Shown here: positions 42,743-50,271 of the stretch, in pieces
Position numbering within the stretch: position 1 is the first letter of the stretch
Layout of the letters: every line of letters starts with the position of its first letter
Assembly (NCBI RefSeq): GCF_037940415.1
Contig: NZ_CP149798.1
Location: forward strand, 4,187,001 to 4,251,000
Length of the DNA stretch: 64,000 bases
Direction of reading: 5' to 3'
Source of the DNA: Streptomyces sp. f51
Lineage (GTDB): Bacteria; Actinomycetota; Actinomycetes; Streptomycetales; Streptomycetaceae
Notes under the pieces: model-generated
The model's database searches: none
What the model was told of the DNA's origin: nothing
Seen by the model: only the letters and a program-made list of their open reading frames with translations
Program-made: the position numbers and the translations under genes

Positions 42743-44049
42743 CCGCCGTCGACCACCAGCTGGTCAAACGGTTCCGGCAGGACGCCGGCGACCGCATCTC
42801 CGAACAGCGCCGCGAGGACCAGGTCCGCGGCGTGACCCCGATGTCCGGCGAGGACGAACGGCACTACGCCCGCGCCGTCATCGCCCAGATACTCGAGGAC
42901 CACGCGCGCGGCGAGATCAACCTCGGCCGCACCCCGCTCGACGCGGAGACCGAGGAGCAGTACGCGGCCGCCGTCCACGCCGCCCTCTTCGGCGTCGGCC
43001 GGCTCCAGCCGCTGCTCGACGACCCGGAGGTCGAGAACATCGACATCAACGGGTACGACGAGGTCTTCATCGGCTACGCCGACGGCCGGGAGGCGAAGGG
43101 CGACCCCGTCGCCGAGACCGACGAGGAGCTCGTCGAGCTCATCCAGGTCCTCGGCGCGTACTCGGGACTGTCCTCCCGCCCCTTCGACTCCGCGAACCCC
43201 CAGCTCGACCTGCGGCTGCCGGACGGATCCCGGCTCTCCGCCGTCATGGACGTGACGCGCCGGCCGGCCCTGTCGATCCGCCGCGCACGCCTGGGCAAGG
43301 TCTTCATGTCCGACCTCGTCGGCAACGGCACCCTGACCCCCGAGGTCGCCCACTTCCTCGCCTGCGCCGTCCGGGCCCGCAAGAACATCATGATCGCGGG
43401 AGCCACCAACGCCGGCAAGACGACCCTGCTGCGGGCCCTCGCCAACGAGATCCCGCCGTACGAGCGGCTCATCACCGTCGAACGCGCGCTGGAGCTCGGA
43501 CTCGACACCTTTCCCGAACTGCACCCGAACGTGGTCGCGTTCGAGGAGCGGCTGCCCAACTCCGAAGGCCAGGGCTCCATCACGATGGCCGAGCTGGTGC
43601 GCCGGTCGCTGCGTATGAACCCCTCGCGGGTCATCGTCGGCGAGGTCCTCGGCGACGAGATCGTGACGATGCTCAACGCGATGTCCCAGGGCAACGACGG
43701 CTCGCTCTCCACGATTCACGCGAACAGTTCCAGCGAGGTCTTCAACCGCATCTCCACGTACGCGTTGCAGGCGACCGAGCGACTCCCCATCGAGGCCAGC
43801 CAGATGCTCATCGCGGGCGCGGTGAACTTCGTGGTCTTCATCCAGCGGCGCAACGACTACGAGTCCGGCGGCCGGCTCCAGCGCATGGTGACCTCCGTGC
43901 GCGAGGTCAACGGTGTCGACGGACGGGTGCTGTCCAGCGAGGTGTTCGCCGAGGCCCCGGACGGCCGGATCGTCCCGCACGCCCCCCTCGCCTGCCTCGA
44001 CGAACTCGTCGCGCACGGCTACCGGCTGCCAGGCAGCGGGAATTGGTGA
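42739..44049 (+). CDS. tadA: Tad secretion ATPase TadA/CpaF
   Basis: A 436-residue hexameric traffic ATPase that powers Flp pilin assembly. The N-terminal domain precedes a catalytic part with Walker A GATNAGKTTLLRAL (about residue 221-233), an Asp/Glu box (ITVERALELGLDTFPELHPNVVAFEERLPN), Walker B NPSRVIVGEVLGDE and the His box STIHANSS. It overlaps its neighbours by four bases on both sides. CpaF is used as an equivalent name. Confidence 0.95.
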   Translation: MTAVDHQLVKRFRQDAGDRISEQRREDQVRGVTPMSGEDERHYARAVIAQILEDHARGEINLGRTPLDAETEEQYAAAVHAALFGVGRLQPLLDDPEVENIDINGYDEVFIGYADGREAKGDPVAETDEELVELIQVLGAYSGLSSRPFDSANPQLDLRLPDGSRLSAVMDVTRRPALSIRRARLGKVFMSDLVGNGTLTPEVAHFLACAVRARKNIMIAGATNAGKTTLLRALANEIPPYERLITVERALELGLDTFPELHPNVVAFEERLPNSEGQGSITMAELVRRSLRMNPSRVIVGEVLGDEIVTMLNAMSQGNDGSLSTIHANSSSEVFNRISTYALQATERLPIEASQMLIAGAVNFVVFIQRRNDYESGGRLQRMVTSVREVNGVDGRVLSSEVFAEAPDGRIVPHAPLACLDELVAHGYRLPGSGNW

Positions 44050-45104
44050 CGACGATGATCCAGGAAACGACGACGCCGGTGACCGCGGCCGCGGTGCCCC
44101 ACACGGCAGCCGCCGTCGTCCCCGGCGGCCCCTCGGGCACGACCTCCCTCGCCGCTCTCGACTCGCTCGGCTCCATGGGCGGACTGTTCTCCCTGCCCGT
44201 GCTGTACGCGCTCGCGTGCGGGGTGGCCGTCGGCGGCGGCCTCGCGCTGTTCGCCGTCGCCGTGCGCGGACTGCCCGCCAAACCCGCGCACGAGAAGCAG
44301 AAGGCGAGCGAGCGCGCGAGCGAACTGATCCGCTTCGCCGGACAGCGCGGCTCGATCGCCGCCATCGCCGGTCTGGCCGTCCTCCTCCTCACCGGCTGGG
44401 CCGTCGCCGGCCTCGCGGCCGGCATCCTGGTCTTCTTCTGGGACAAGCTCTTCGGCGGCGCCTCCGAGGAACGGGCCGCGATGCGCCGGGTCGAGGCCCT
44501 GGCGTCCTGGACGGAGTCCCTGCGCGACACCATCGCCGGCGCCGTCGGCCTGGAGCAGGCCATCCCCGCGTCGGCGCGCGCCTCCGCCCCCGTACTGCGG
44601 CCGCACCTCGACGCGCTCGTGGACCGGCTGCGTTCCAGGACACCGCTGCCCGAGGCCCTTCAGCAGCTGGCCGACGAGATCGACGACGCGTCCGCCGACA
44701 TCATCGTGGCCGCGCTCATCCTCAACGCGCGGCTGCGCGGCCCCGGTCTGCGTCACGTACTCGGCGCGCTGGCCAAGTCGGCGCGCGAGGAGGTCGACAT
44801 GCGTCAGCGCGTGATGGCCCAGCGCGCCTCGACCCGGCGCTCGGTGCAGATCGTCGTCGCGGTGTCCGTCGCCTTCGTGCTCGGGCTGTCGGTCTTCAAC
44901 CGTGACTTCGTCGAGCCGTACGGCACGGCGGTCGGCCAGCTCGTACTCACGTGTGTCTGCGGCCTGTTCGGCCTCGGCTTCTGGTGGCTGCGCAAGCTGT
45001 CCACGATCGAGACGCCGGAGCGATTCCTGGTACGGGACGAGTCGTCCGTGCGGTTCGTGCGGCCCCGTACGCCGGTTTCCGGGGATGAGGCGGTACGACG
45101 ATGA
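44046..45104 (+). CDS. tadB: Tad membrane platform protein TadB
   Basis: A 352-residue inner-membrane platform protein with a type II secretion F (T2SSF) domain. There are TM helices near residues 45-70, 103-130, 275-300 and 310-330, with the conserved helical core ALASWTESLRDTIAGAVGLEQAIPASARASAP. The GTG at 44046 overlaps the tadA stop; ATG 44055 is a near alternative. Paired with TadC. Confidence 0.9.
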   Translation: MTTMIQETTTPVTAAAVPHTAAAVVPGGPSGTTSLAALDSLGSMGGLFSLPVLYALACGVAVGGGLALFAVAVRGLPAKPAHEKQKASERASELIRFAGQRGSIAAIAGLAVLLLTGWAVAGLAAGILVFFWDKLFGGASEERAAMRRVEALASWTESLRDTIAGAVGLEQAIPASARASAPVLRPHLDALVDRLRSRTPLPEALQQLADEIDDASADIIVAALILNARLRGPGLRHVLGALAKSAREEVDMRQRVMAQRASTRRSVQIVVAVSVAFVLGLSVFNRDFVEPYGTAVGQLVLTCVCGLFGLGFWWLRKLSTIETPERFLVRDESSVRFVRPRTPVSGDEAVRR

Positions 45105-46024
45105 ACCTGACCATGCCCGTCCTGATCGGCGCCGTGCTGGGCCTGGGTGTCTACGCCCTCGTCCGCGCGCTCATGCCGTCGAGGCGCAGCGCCGTCGCGC
45201 AGGTCGCCCGTATCGACGCGATGCGGGCCCGCGGAGCGGCGTACGAGTCCGCGCACCACGGACAGCGGGACGGCGGGCGCCTCGACGGTCTGCGGGCGCA
45301 GGTCGGGGCACACGTCGCCGAGCTCTATCTCCAGCAGGGCTGGGAGCAGCGCTCGTTGCGCGCCGATCTGGCGGTCCTGGACCGGAGCTGGGAGAGGTTC
45401 CTGGCGACGAAGGTGCTGCTGGCCGCGGCCGGCGTCTTCTTCGGGCCGTTCCTCTTCGCCGTCGTCTGGACCCTCGGTGTCGGGCACAGCCCGATCATCC
45501 CGGTCTGGCTCGCGCTGCTCTTCGCGGCCGTCTTCTTCTTCCTCCCCGATCTGGAGGTACGGCGGGACGCCGTGGACCGTCGGCGCGACCTGCGGCGGGT
45601 GATCGGCGCGTATCTGGACCTGGTGTCGATGAGCCTGGCCGGTGGCCGGGGTCTGCCCGAGGCGCTGATGGCCGCGGCGGAGATCTCCGACGGCTGGGCC
45701 ATGCAGCGGATCCGCAACGCGCTCGCCGACGCCCGGATCACCGGTATCAGCCAGTGGCAGGCGCTCGGCTCGCTCGGCGAGGAACTCGGGGTCGAGGAGC
45801 TCAAGGACCTGTCCGCCTCGCTCGCGCTCGTCGCGGACGACGGAGCCAAGGTGCGCGAGTCGCTGGCCTCGCGTGCCGAGACGATGCGCCACCGCGAACT
45901 CTCCGAGATCGAGGGCAGCGCCGGCGAGAAGTCGCAGTCGATGCTCGTGGCCCAACTGCTCCTGTGTGCGGGCTTCCTGGTCTTCCTGATCTTCCCGGCG
46001 GCGATGCGCGTGTTCCAGGTCTGA
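45101..46024 (+). CDS. tadC: Tad membrane platform protein TadC
   Basis: A 307-residue T2SSF-domain protein. N-terminal TM helix (LIGAVLGLGVYALVRALM), two mid TM helices (about 105-150), the T2SSF helical motif YLDLVSMSLAGGRGLPEALMAAAEIS, and a final TM helix (LLLCAGFLVFLIFPAAMRVF). It forms the platform with TadB. It overlaps tadB; the pilin gene follows after 65 bp. Confidence 0.9.
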   Translation: MNLTMPVLIGAVLGLGVYALVRALMPSRRSAVAQVARIDAMRARGAAYESAHHGQRDGGRLDGLRAQVGAHVAELYLQQGWEQRSLRADLAVLDRSWERFLATKVLLAAAGVFFGPFLFAVVWTLGVGHSPIIPVWLALLFAAVFFFLPDLEVRRDAVDRRRDLRRVIGAYLDLVSMSLAGGRGLPEALMAAAEISDGWAMQRIRNALADARITGISQWQALGSLGEELGVEELKDLSASLALVADDGAKVRESLASRAETMRHRELSEIEGSAGEKSQSMLVAQLLLCAGFLVFLIFPAAMRVFQV

Positions 46025-46089
46025 CCGTCCGCCACCCCCGCAGGGCCACCGATTTCGGCCACCACCATCCTCCGAGAGGACAACTCACC

Positions 46090-46341
46090 ATGAACGGACG
46101 GAACTTCAGCACCGGGATCCCGGGGGTGGACTTCCTGATCACCTTCCTCCAGGGGCGGGTGCAGCGTGCCCGCTCCGGCGAACTCGACCGGGGTGCGTCC
46201 GCGGTCGAGTGGGTCATCATCTCCGCCGTCGTCGTGGCGATCGTCGGCGTGGTCGCCGCGATCATCAACGCCGCGCTGAGCGACGGCGCCAACAAGGTCG
46301 GCAACTGCATCAGGGGCACCGACGCCGGCAAGACCTGCTGA
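46090..46341 (+). CDS. Flp-type pilin
   Basis: An 83-residue prepilin-like protein. A basic leader ends at RGASAVEW, giving the prepilin cleavage G/ASAVEWV with Glu near +5. The hydrophobic helix VIISAVVVAIVGVVAAIINAAL follows, then a short tail with two cysteines (NCIRGTDAGKTC). The leader is unusually long (about 37 residues), as in actinobacterial Flp pilins. AGAGGACAACTCACC precedes the ATG. The prepilin peptidase at 56661 would process it. Confidence 0.85.
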   Translation: MNGRNFSTGIPGVDFLITFLQGRVQRARSGELDRGASAVEWVIISAVVVAIVGVVAAIINAALSDGANKVGNCIRGTDAGKTC

Positions 46342-46353
46342 GTTCGTACGGGG

Positions 46354-46815
46354 ATGCGAGTGCGCGAGGACGGATCGGTACGTCGCTGGGTGCGCCGCAG
46401 GGTGGAGGCAGCCTCCGCCCGCGGTGACTCCGGCATGACCGCGATCGAGTTCGTGCTGCTCACTCCGGTGCTCTTCTTCATGATCTTCGCGACCGTGCAG
46501 TTCGCGCTGTACTTCTTCGCGGACCATGTCGCCCAGGCGGCGGCCCAGGCGGGCGCCCGCAAGGCCCGCGCCACCGCGGACGCGCAGCCGGGCGCGTGGC
46601 GGGGCGAGGCGGGTGACGTGGTCGACAGCTACATCCGCCAGCTCGGCCCGAAGCTGGTGCTGTCGCCCGACGTGACGATGCTCCAGCCGGAGCCGGACAC
46701 CGTGGGCGTCGAGATCACGGCGAGGGTGCCGGCGGTCTTCCCCGGACTGGACCTGACGGTGCACGCGCGGTCGGCGGGGCCGGTGGAGAGGTTCGTGAAG
46801 GAGGAGAGGCCGTGA
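46354..46815 (+). CDS. TadE-family minor pseudopilin
   Basis: A 153-residue protein: Arg-rich leader, then DSGMTAIEFVLLTPVLFFMIFATVQFAL, the TadE motif with Glu in the first helix, followed by an extracytoplasmic domain. Starts 12 bp after the pilin gene and overlaps the next gene by four bases. Confidence 0.88.
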   Translation: MRVREDGSVRRWVRRRVEAASARGDSGMTAIEFVLLTPVLFFMIFATVQFALYFFADHVAQAAAQAGARKARATADAQPGAWRGEAGDVVDSYIRQLGPKLVLSPDVTMLQPEPDTVGVEITARVPAVFPGLDLTVHARSAGPVERFVKEERP

Positions 46816-47261
46816 GGGGGGCGAGGGGTCTGTCCGTGGTCGTCCGCGACCGCATCTGCTGGCGGCCGGGCCGGGACCGGGGGCTGTCCACCATCGAGGT
46901 GGTGATACTCGCGCCGGTGATGATCCTGTTCATCCTGGTGCTGGTGGCGTTCGGGCAACTGGTCAACGGACGCGGCGCGTTGGACGGCGCGGCCAGGGAC
47001 GCGGCGCGGGCCGGGTCGATCCAGAAGGACCACGCGACCGCCATGGCGGAGGCGCGGAAGGCCGCCGAGGCCGACCTCGGGGACGTCTGCTCGGGCCCGG
47101 TGAGCGTGACGCAGACCAGCGCGGGCTTCGAGCCGGACACGCTGTTCACCGTCGAGGTGAGCTGCGCGGTGCGGGGGCTCGCGATGATCGGCCTCGATGT
47201 GCCGACCACCCTGGAGTCGTCGTTCAGCTCTCCCCTCGACCCGTTCCGGAGGACGGCATGA
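46812..47261 (+). CDS. Second TadE-like pseudopilin
   Basis: A 149-residue protein with the motif DRGLSTIEVVILAPVMILFILVLVAFGQL and a small extracytoplasmic domain with a Cys pair (DVCSGPV … VEVSCAV). GTG 46812 overlaps the previous stop, and its own stop overlaps the next ATG. It is probably a second minor subunit of the Tad pilus. Confidence 0.87.
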   Translation: MRGARGLSVVVRDRICWRPGRDRGLSTIEVVILAPVMILFILVLVAFGQLVNGRGALDGAARDAARAGSIQKDHATAMAEARKAAEADLGDVCSGPVSVTQTSAGFEPDTLFTVEVSCAVRGLAMIGLDVPTTLESSFSSPLDPFRRTA

Positions 47262-47725
47262 CGACGGGGTCCGTGGTACGGGGCTGGGGAGCGCGGCGGT
47301 GGGCGCGGCTCGACGACCGGGGCTCGGGCGCCGGTGCGGTGATCATCTTCGCGCTCGTGTTCCTGTCGCTCTCGGCGTTCGTGATCGACGGCGGGATGTC
47401 CATCTCGAAGCGGGAGCGCGCGGCCGACATCGCCGAACAGGCGGCCCGTTACGCGGCCCAGGACATCGACCTCGAATCCCTCTACGAGAACCGGAACGGC
47501 CCGGCTCCCATCAACTTCGAGGACTGCGGCGCCCGGGTGAAGGCGTTCGCCCGCGAGATGGGCATGTCCGGCGCGGACGTCGCGGCGACCCACTGTGTGA
47601 GCGCCGACGCCGAACAGGTCGAGGTCGAGGTCCAGTTGACCTATTCACCGGTCTTCACGGGCATGTTCTACGGCGGAGACGTGACGGTCCACGGACGAGC
47701 GGTGGCGGAGAACGAGGTGGGCTGA
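47258..47725 (+). CDS. TadG-like pilus assembly protein
   Basis: A 155-residue protein: GSGAGAVIIFALVFLSLSAFVIDGGMSISKRERAADIAEQAARYAAQDID is the Tad/TadG N-terminal motif. The extracytoplasmic part has two cysteines (EDCGARV, ATHCVSA). No von Willebrand domain is attached, unlike full-length TadG. Last gene of the Tad operon; a minus-strand operon converges on it. Confidence 0.83.
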   Translation: MTTGSVVRGWGARRWARLDDRGSGAGAVIIFALVFLSLSAFVIDGGMSISKRERAADIAEQAARYAAQDIDLESLYENRNGPAPINFEDCGARVKAFAREMGMSGADVAATHCVSADAEQVEVEVQLTYSPVFTGMFYGGDVTVHGRAVAENEVG

Positions 47726-47816
47726 GTCCTGGTGCCGGCGGCGATCACCGAGGCGGTCGGCGGGCAGGGGTGCCGTCGCCCTTGGCCAGGTCGGCCGTAC
47801 CGCCGGGCCCGGAGGC

Positions 47817-48263
47817 TCAGTCCATGACGACGCCGAGATCCCGCGTGAGGATCTCCCTCACCTTCGCCTCCGGCACTTCCGGCACTTCGTACCGGACCTT
47901 CCTGACCCGCGCGAGGAAGTCCGCGGGCAGGGAGAGGTGGTACTTGGAGAGGTAGTACGGAAGATCCTGGCGCCAGAGCCAGACCCCGTCCGTACAGAGC
48001 GACCCGATGCCGGACAGGACCGGGGCATCGGCGTCGGGGTCCAGGACATCAGGTCCCGCACTCATCTCGGCCCAGATCCGGACGCCCCGCCCGAGATAAC
48101 CGATGACCTCCGCCTCGTCCGGGTCGCCGACGGGACGCACGAAGTCCCGCATGAGTCCGCCGAGGGGGAGCCCCCAACCGGGATCGAGCTCGGAGAAGAA
48201 CCCCACGGGCCGGATCACATCCGTACCTCGGTCACGTCCTGGTTTCTCGGAGGCCGACGTCAC
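47817..48263 (-). CDS. Conserved hypothetical protein at the end of the effector operon
   Basis: A 148-residue soluble protein with GWGLPLGGLMRDFVRPVGDPDEAEVIGYLGRGVRIW, then DGVWLWRQDLPYYLSKYHLSLPADFLARVR and a basic/acidic tail. Proteins with this WxWRxDLxxYxxxYHLxLPxxF pattern are common in streptomycetes and often lie beside polymorphic toxins, so an immunity role is plausible. I know of no assigned activity. It is 58 bp downstream of the small WXG-like gene. Confidence 0.7.
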   Translation of the reverse strand: MTSASEKPGRDRGTDVIRPVGFFSELDPGWGLPLGGLMRDFVRPVGDPDEAEVIGYLGRGVRIWAEMSAGPDVLDPDADAPVLSGIGSLCTDGVWLWRQDLPYYLSKYHLSLPADFLARVRKVRYEVPEVPEAKVREILTRDLGVVMD

Positions 48264-48321
48264 GCGTCGAACCTCCGGTCGTCACTCTGCCCGCCGCACT
48301 CCGGGCCGTCGGAAACGGCCG

Positions 48322-48675
48322 TCACGGCGACGGTCTGCCGTCCGGCTGATTCGTCCCGCCCTGCTTCTGCGTCTTCACGCCCTCGGAGACTTCCTTCGCC
48401 AGCTCGTCGTCGAGTTTCTTGAACTCCCGGACCACCGCGTCGGACATCTTCGCCAGGGCGTCGAGGGACTGGCCGATGTCCTCGCGGCCGTCCTCCCAGC
48501 CGGACTCGAAGTCCTCCAGGGCGTCGTGGACGGTGTGGTCGCCGAGGTCGTCCCTGTACGACTCGAAGAGCTTCTTGGTGTGGTTCAGCCGGGTCTTGAT
48601 GTCCCGCAGCCGGTCGCCGTAGTCCTCCAGCTCGCTCAGCGGGAGCGCGAGGTCGCTCTTGCCGCCACCACCCAT
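48322..48675 (-). CDS. WXG100-like small helical protein
   Basis: A 117-residue helical protein (LPLSELEDYGDRLRDIKTRLNHTKKLFESYRDD … FESGWEDGREDIGQSLDALAKM) with a central Trp-Glu-Asp-Gly turn close to WXG and a disordered Gln/Pro/Asp tail. No signal peptide. Comparable to 34263-34577 of the other type VII-like module. Likely secreted partner or chaperone of the effector at 50272-51861. Confidence 0.75.
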   Translation of the reverse strand: MGGGGKSDLALPLSELEDYGDRLRDIKTRLNHTKKLFESYRDDLGDHTVHDALEDFESGWEDGREDIGQSLDALAKMSDAVVREFKKLDDELAKEVSEGVKTQKQGGTNQPDGRPSP

Positions 48676-48709
48676 GCCGGTTTCCCCTCCTGGAGTCCCG
48701 AAGTCCCGG

Positions 48710-49354
48710 TCAGACGAACCGGAACGTGCCGGTCACCGCGTCGAAGATGTCGTGGAAGGCCTCGGCCAGGTCGAGCACCGGGCTGGCTCCGGAGACGAGA
48801 ACGACCTTGTCGGTGGTTCCCGGGACCGGGATGTACGTCTGGGTCAGCACCATGCGAAGGGTACGGGTGTCGCCCTGCGCGACGGGTACGTCCTCGACGC
48901 CGAACGTGCGCGCGGCGAGGCCCACTTGAGGGATGTCGACGGTCGTCACCGTGCGCCAGGCGTCACCCTCGCGGCGCGCCGTGACCGTCCGCAGGCTCTC
49001 CGCGATCGCGCGCGGGTCGGTCGACAGCGCCACGCCCTGCTTGTTCTGGGCGCCCAGCACCGACACGGTGAGGGTCGCGGTCAGCGGAACGCCCTCGAAG
49101 TTCTCGGCCATGCAGCCCATGTACACGGCGCCGGAGTCGTACGCGTCCTTGGCCATCCTGCGCAGCACGGCCGCCAGATCGCCGCGGTACTCCGCGAGTT
49201 CGGGCACCTCGCGGATCCGCTCGTCGACGAGGCCCCGGACGGTCGCGTCCCGCCCTTCCGGACGGATGTCGAACTCCCACCAGGAGTCCGGGACGGACAG
49301 GGAGAAGCCCGAGGACAGACCCGGGCTCTCCGGCGAGGTGGAGCGTGTGGTCAA
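48710..49354 (-). CDS. Type VII-associated accessory protein, family member C
   Basis: A 214-residue soluble protein. FSLSVPDSWWEFDIRPEG opens it, AKDAYDSGAVYMGCMAENFEGVPLTATLTVSV forms the centre, and TQTYIPVPGTTDKVVLVSGASPVLDLAEAFHDIFDAVTGTFRF ends it. This order matches 36439-37140 and 37137-37682. The fold resembles PsbP/Mog1 or EspG-like accessory proteins by eye only. It lies between the DUF4279 genes and the WXG-like gene. Confidence 0.62.
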   Translation of the reverse strand: MTTRSTSPESPGLSSGFSLSVPDSWWEFDIRPEGRDATVRGLVDERIREVPELAEYRGDLAAVLRRMAKDAYDSGAVYMGCMAENFEGVPLTATLTVSVLGAQNKQGVALSTDPRAIAESLRTVTARREGDAWRTVTTVDIPQVGLAARTFGVEDVPVAQGDTRTLRMVLTQTYIPVPGTTDKVVLVSGASPVLDLAEAFHDIFDAVTGTFRFV

Positions 49355-49370
49355 GGTCGGTTGCCTTCCT

Positions 49371-49832
49371 TCAGACAGCCCGGTGCGATCCGTCCGGGGC
49401 CGGCAGCCAGTCCAGCAGATCCTCGGACCGGGCGGGGGGATCGGCGTCCGTGGTGAGGGACACAGGAAGCCCCAGTCGGGCCGCGTTCGCCAGAACCTGA
49501 GGGGAGAGGACGGCCCGGGAGCCGCTCCGGACGTGACCGCTGAGGTCGAGCTGCACGGAGTGCCCCCGCTGCCGGATGTCCTGGATCCGTTGCAGGGCGG
49601 GGGAGACGAGCTCGGACAACTCGGCGACGAGTCCCTCGAATCCCCGCTCGGGCGAGCCGGTGACCTGGAGTGCCCAGCACCCCTCGTCGGGACGGAACGA
49701 CGAACCGGCGGCCGGCTCCCGGACGAAGGTGGGAGCGATGCCCAACTCGGCGGTGATGTCGTGCGGTTTCAGGTTCCGCCCGGTGATGAGAAGGGCGACC
49801 TGGGGGGTTTCCCACGAAGGGGACAGTTCCAT
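49371..49832 (-). CDS. DUF4279 protein, copy 2
   Basis: A 153-residue protein with PQVALLITGRNLKPHDITAELGIAPTFVREP (N-terminal strand and helix of DUF4279), GCWALQVTGSPERGFEGLVAELSELV and VQLDLSGHVRSGSRAVLSPQVLANAARLGLPVSLTT. The neighbouring copy at 49842 has the same plan. DUF4279 proteins are found in toxin-immunity gene lists, so immunity to the adjacent effector is a reasonable guess. Confidence 0.78.
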   Translation of the reverse strand: MELSPSWETPQVALLITGRNLKPHDITAELGIAPTFVREPAAGSSFRPDEGCWALQVTGSPERGFEGLVAELSELVSPALQRIQDIRQRGHSVQLDLSGHVRSGSRAVLSPQVLANAARLGLPVSLTTDADPPARSEDLLDWLPAPDGSHRAV

Positions 49833-49841
49833 GGTGGGCCC

Positions 49842-50258
49842 TCACCGATCGCTGACGCTGGTCGTGACTGTGACGGGAACGCGGAGGGCGGCTGCCTTCC
49901 GAACGACCTCGGGGTCCAGTACGAACGTGGCTCCGCGGCCGACGAATCCGAAGAGGTCGAGACGGATGTCGTATCCCTGGAGGGCCAGTTCGGCCAGGGA
50001 GGAGGACCGAGGTTCCAGCCTGTCCAGGAGAGCTCGGAGTTGGTCCCCCACTCCTCCCGGCGACCTCTCGTGAACCTGGAGGATCCAGAGGCCGTCGTCG
50101 GACGAAGCCCGACCCGGCTGATCGCTTCCGGGGTGCTGGACCGTCGTCGGAGGCAGGGAGAGGGTCCGCGAGACGAAATCCGCGTCCAGATCGGCCTTTC
50201 GGACGACCAGTTTCACAGCAGTTTCGACCCAGGGTCCTTCGCTGTGGGTGTAGTCCAT
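49842..50258 (-). CDS. DUF4279 protein, copy 1
   Basis: A 138-residue protein: VETAVKLVVRKADLDADFVSRTLSL, DDGLWILQVHERSPGGVGDQLRALLDRL and IRLDLFGFVGRGATFVLDPEVVRKAAALRVPVTVTT align by eye with copy 2. The ATG at 50258 is fixed by GAGGAG about 10 bases upstream. It starts 13 bp after the effector's stop, the usual place for a cognate immunity gene. Confidence 0.78.
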   Translation of the reverse strand: MDYTHSEGPWVETAVKLVVRKADLDADFVSRTLSLPPTTVQHPGSDQPGRASSDDGLWILQVHERSPGGVGDQLRALLDRLEPRSSSLAELALQGYDIRLDLFGFVGRGATFVLDPEVVRKAAALRVPVTVTTSVSDR

Positions 50259-50271
50259 CTGGTATTTCTCC

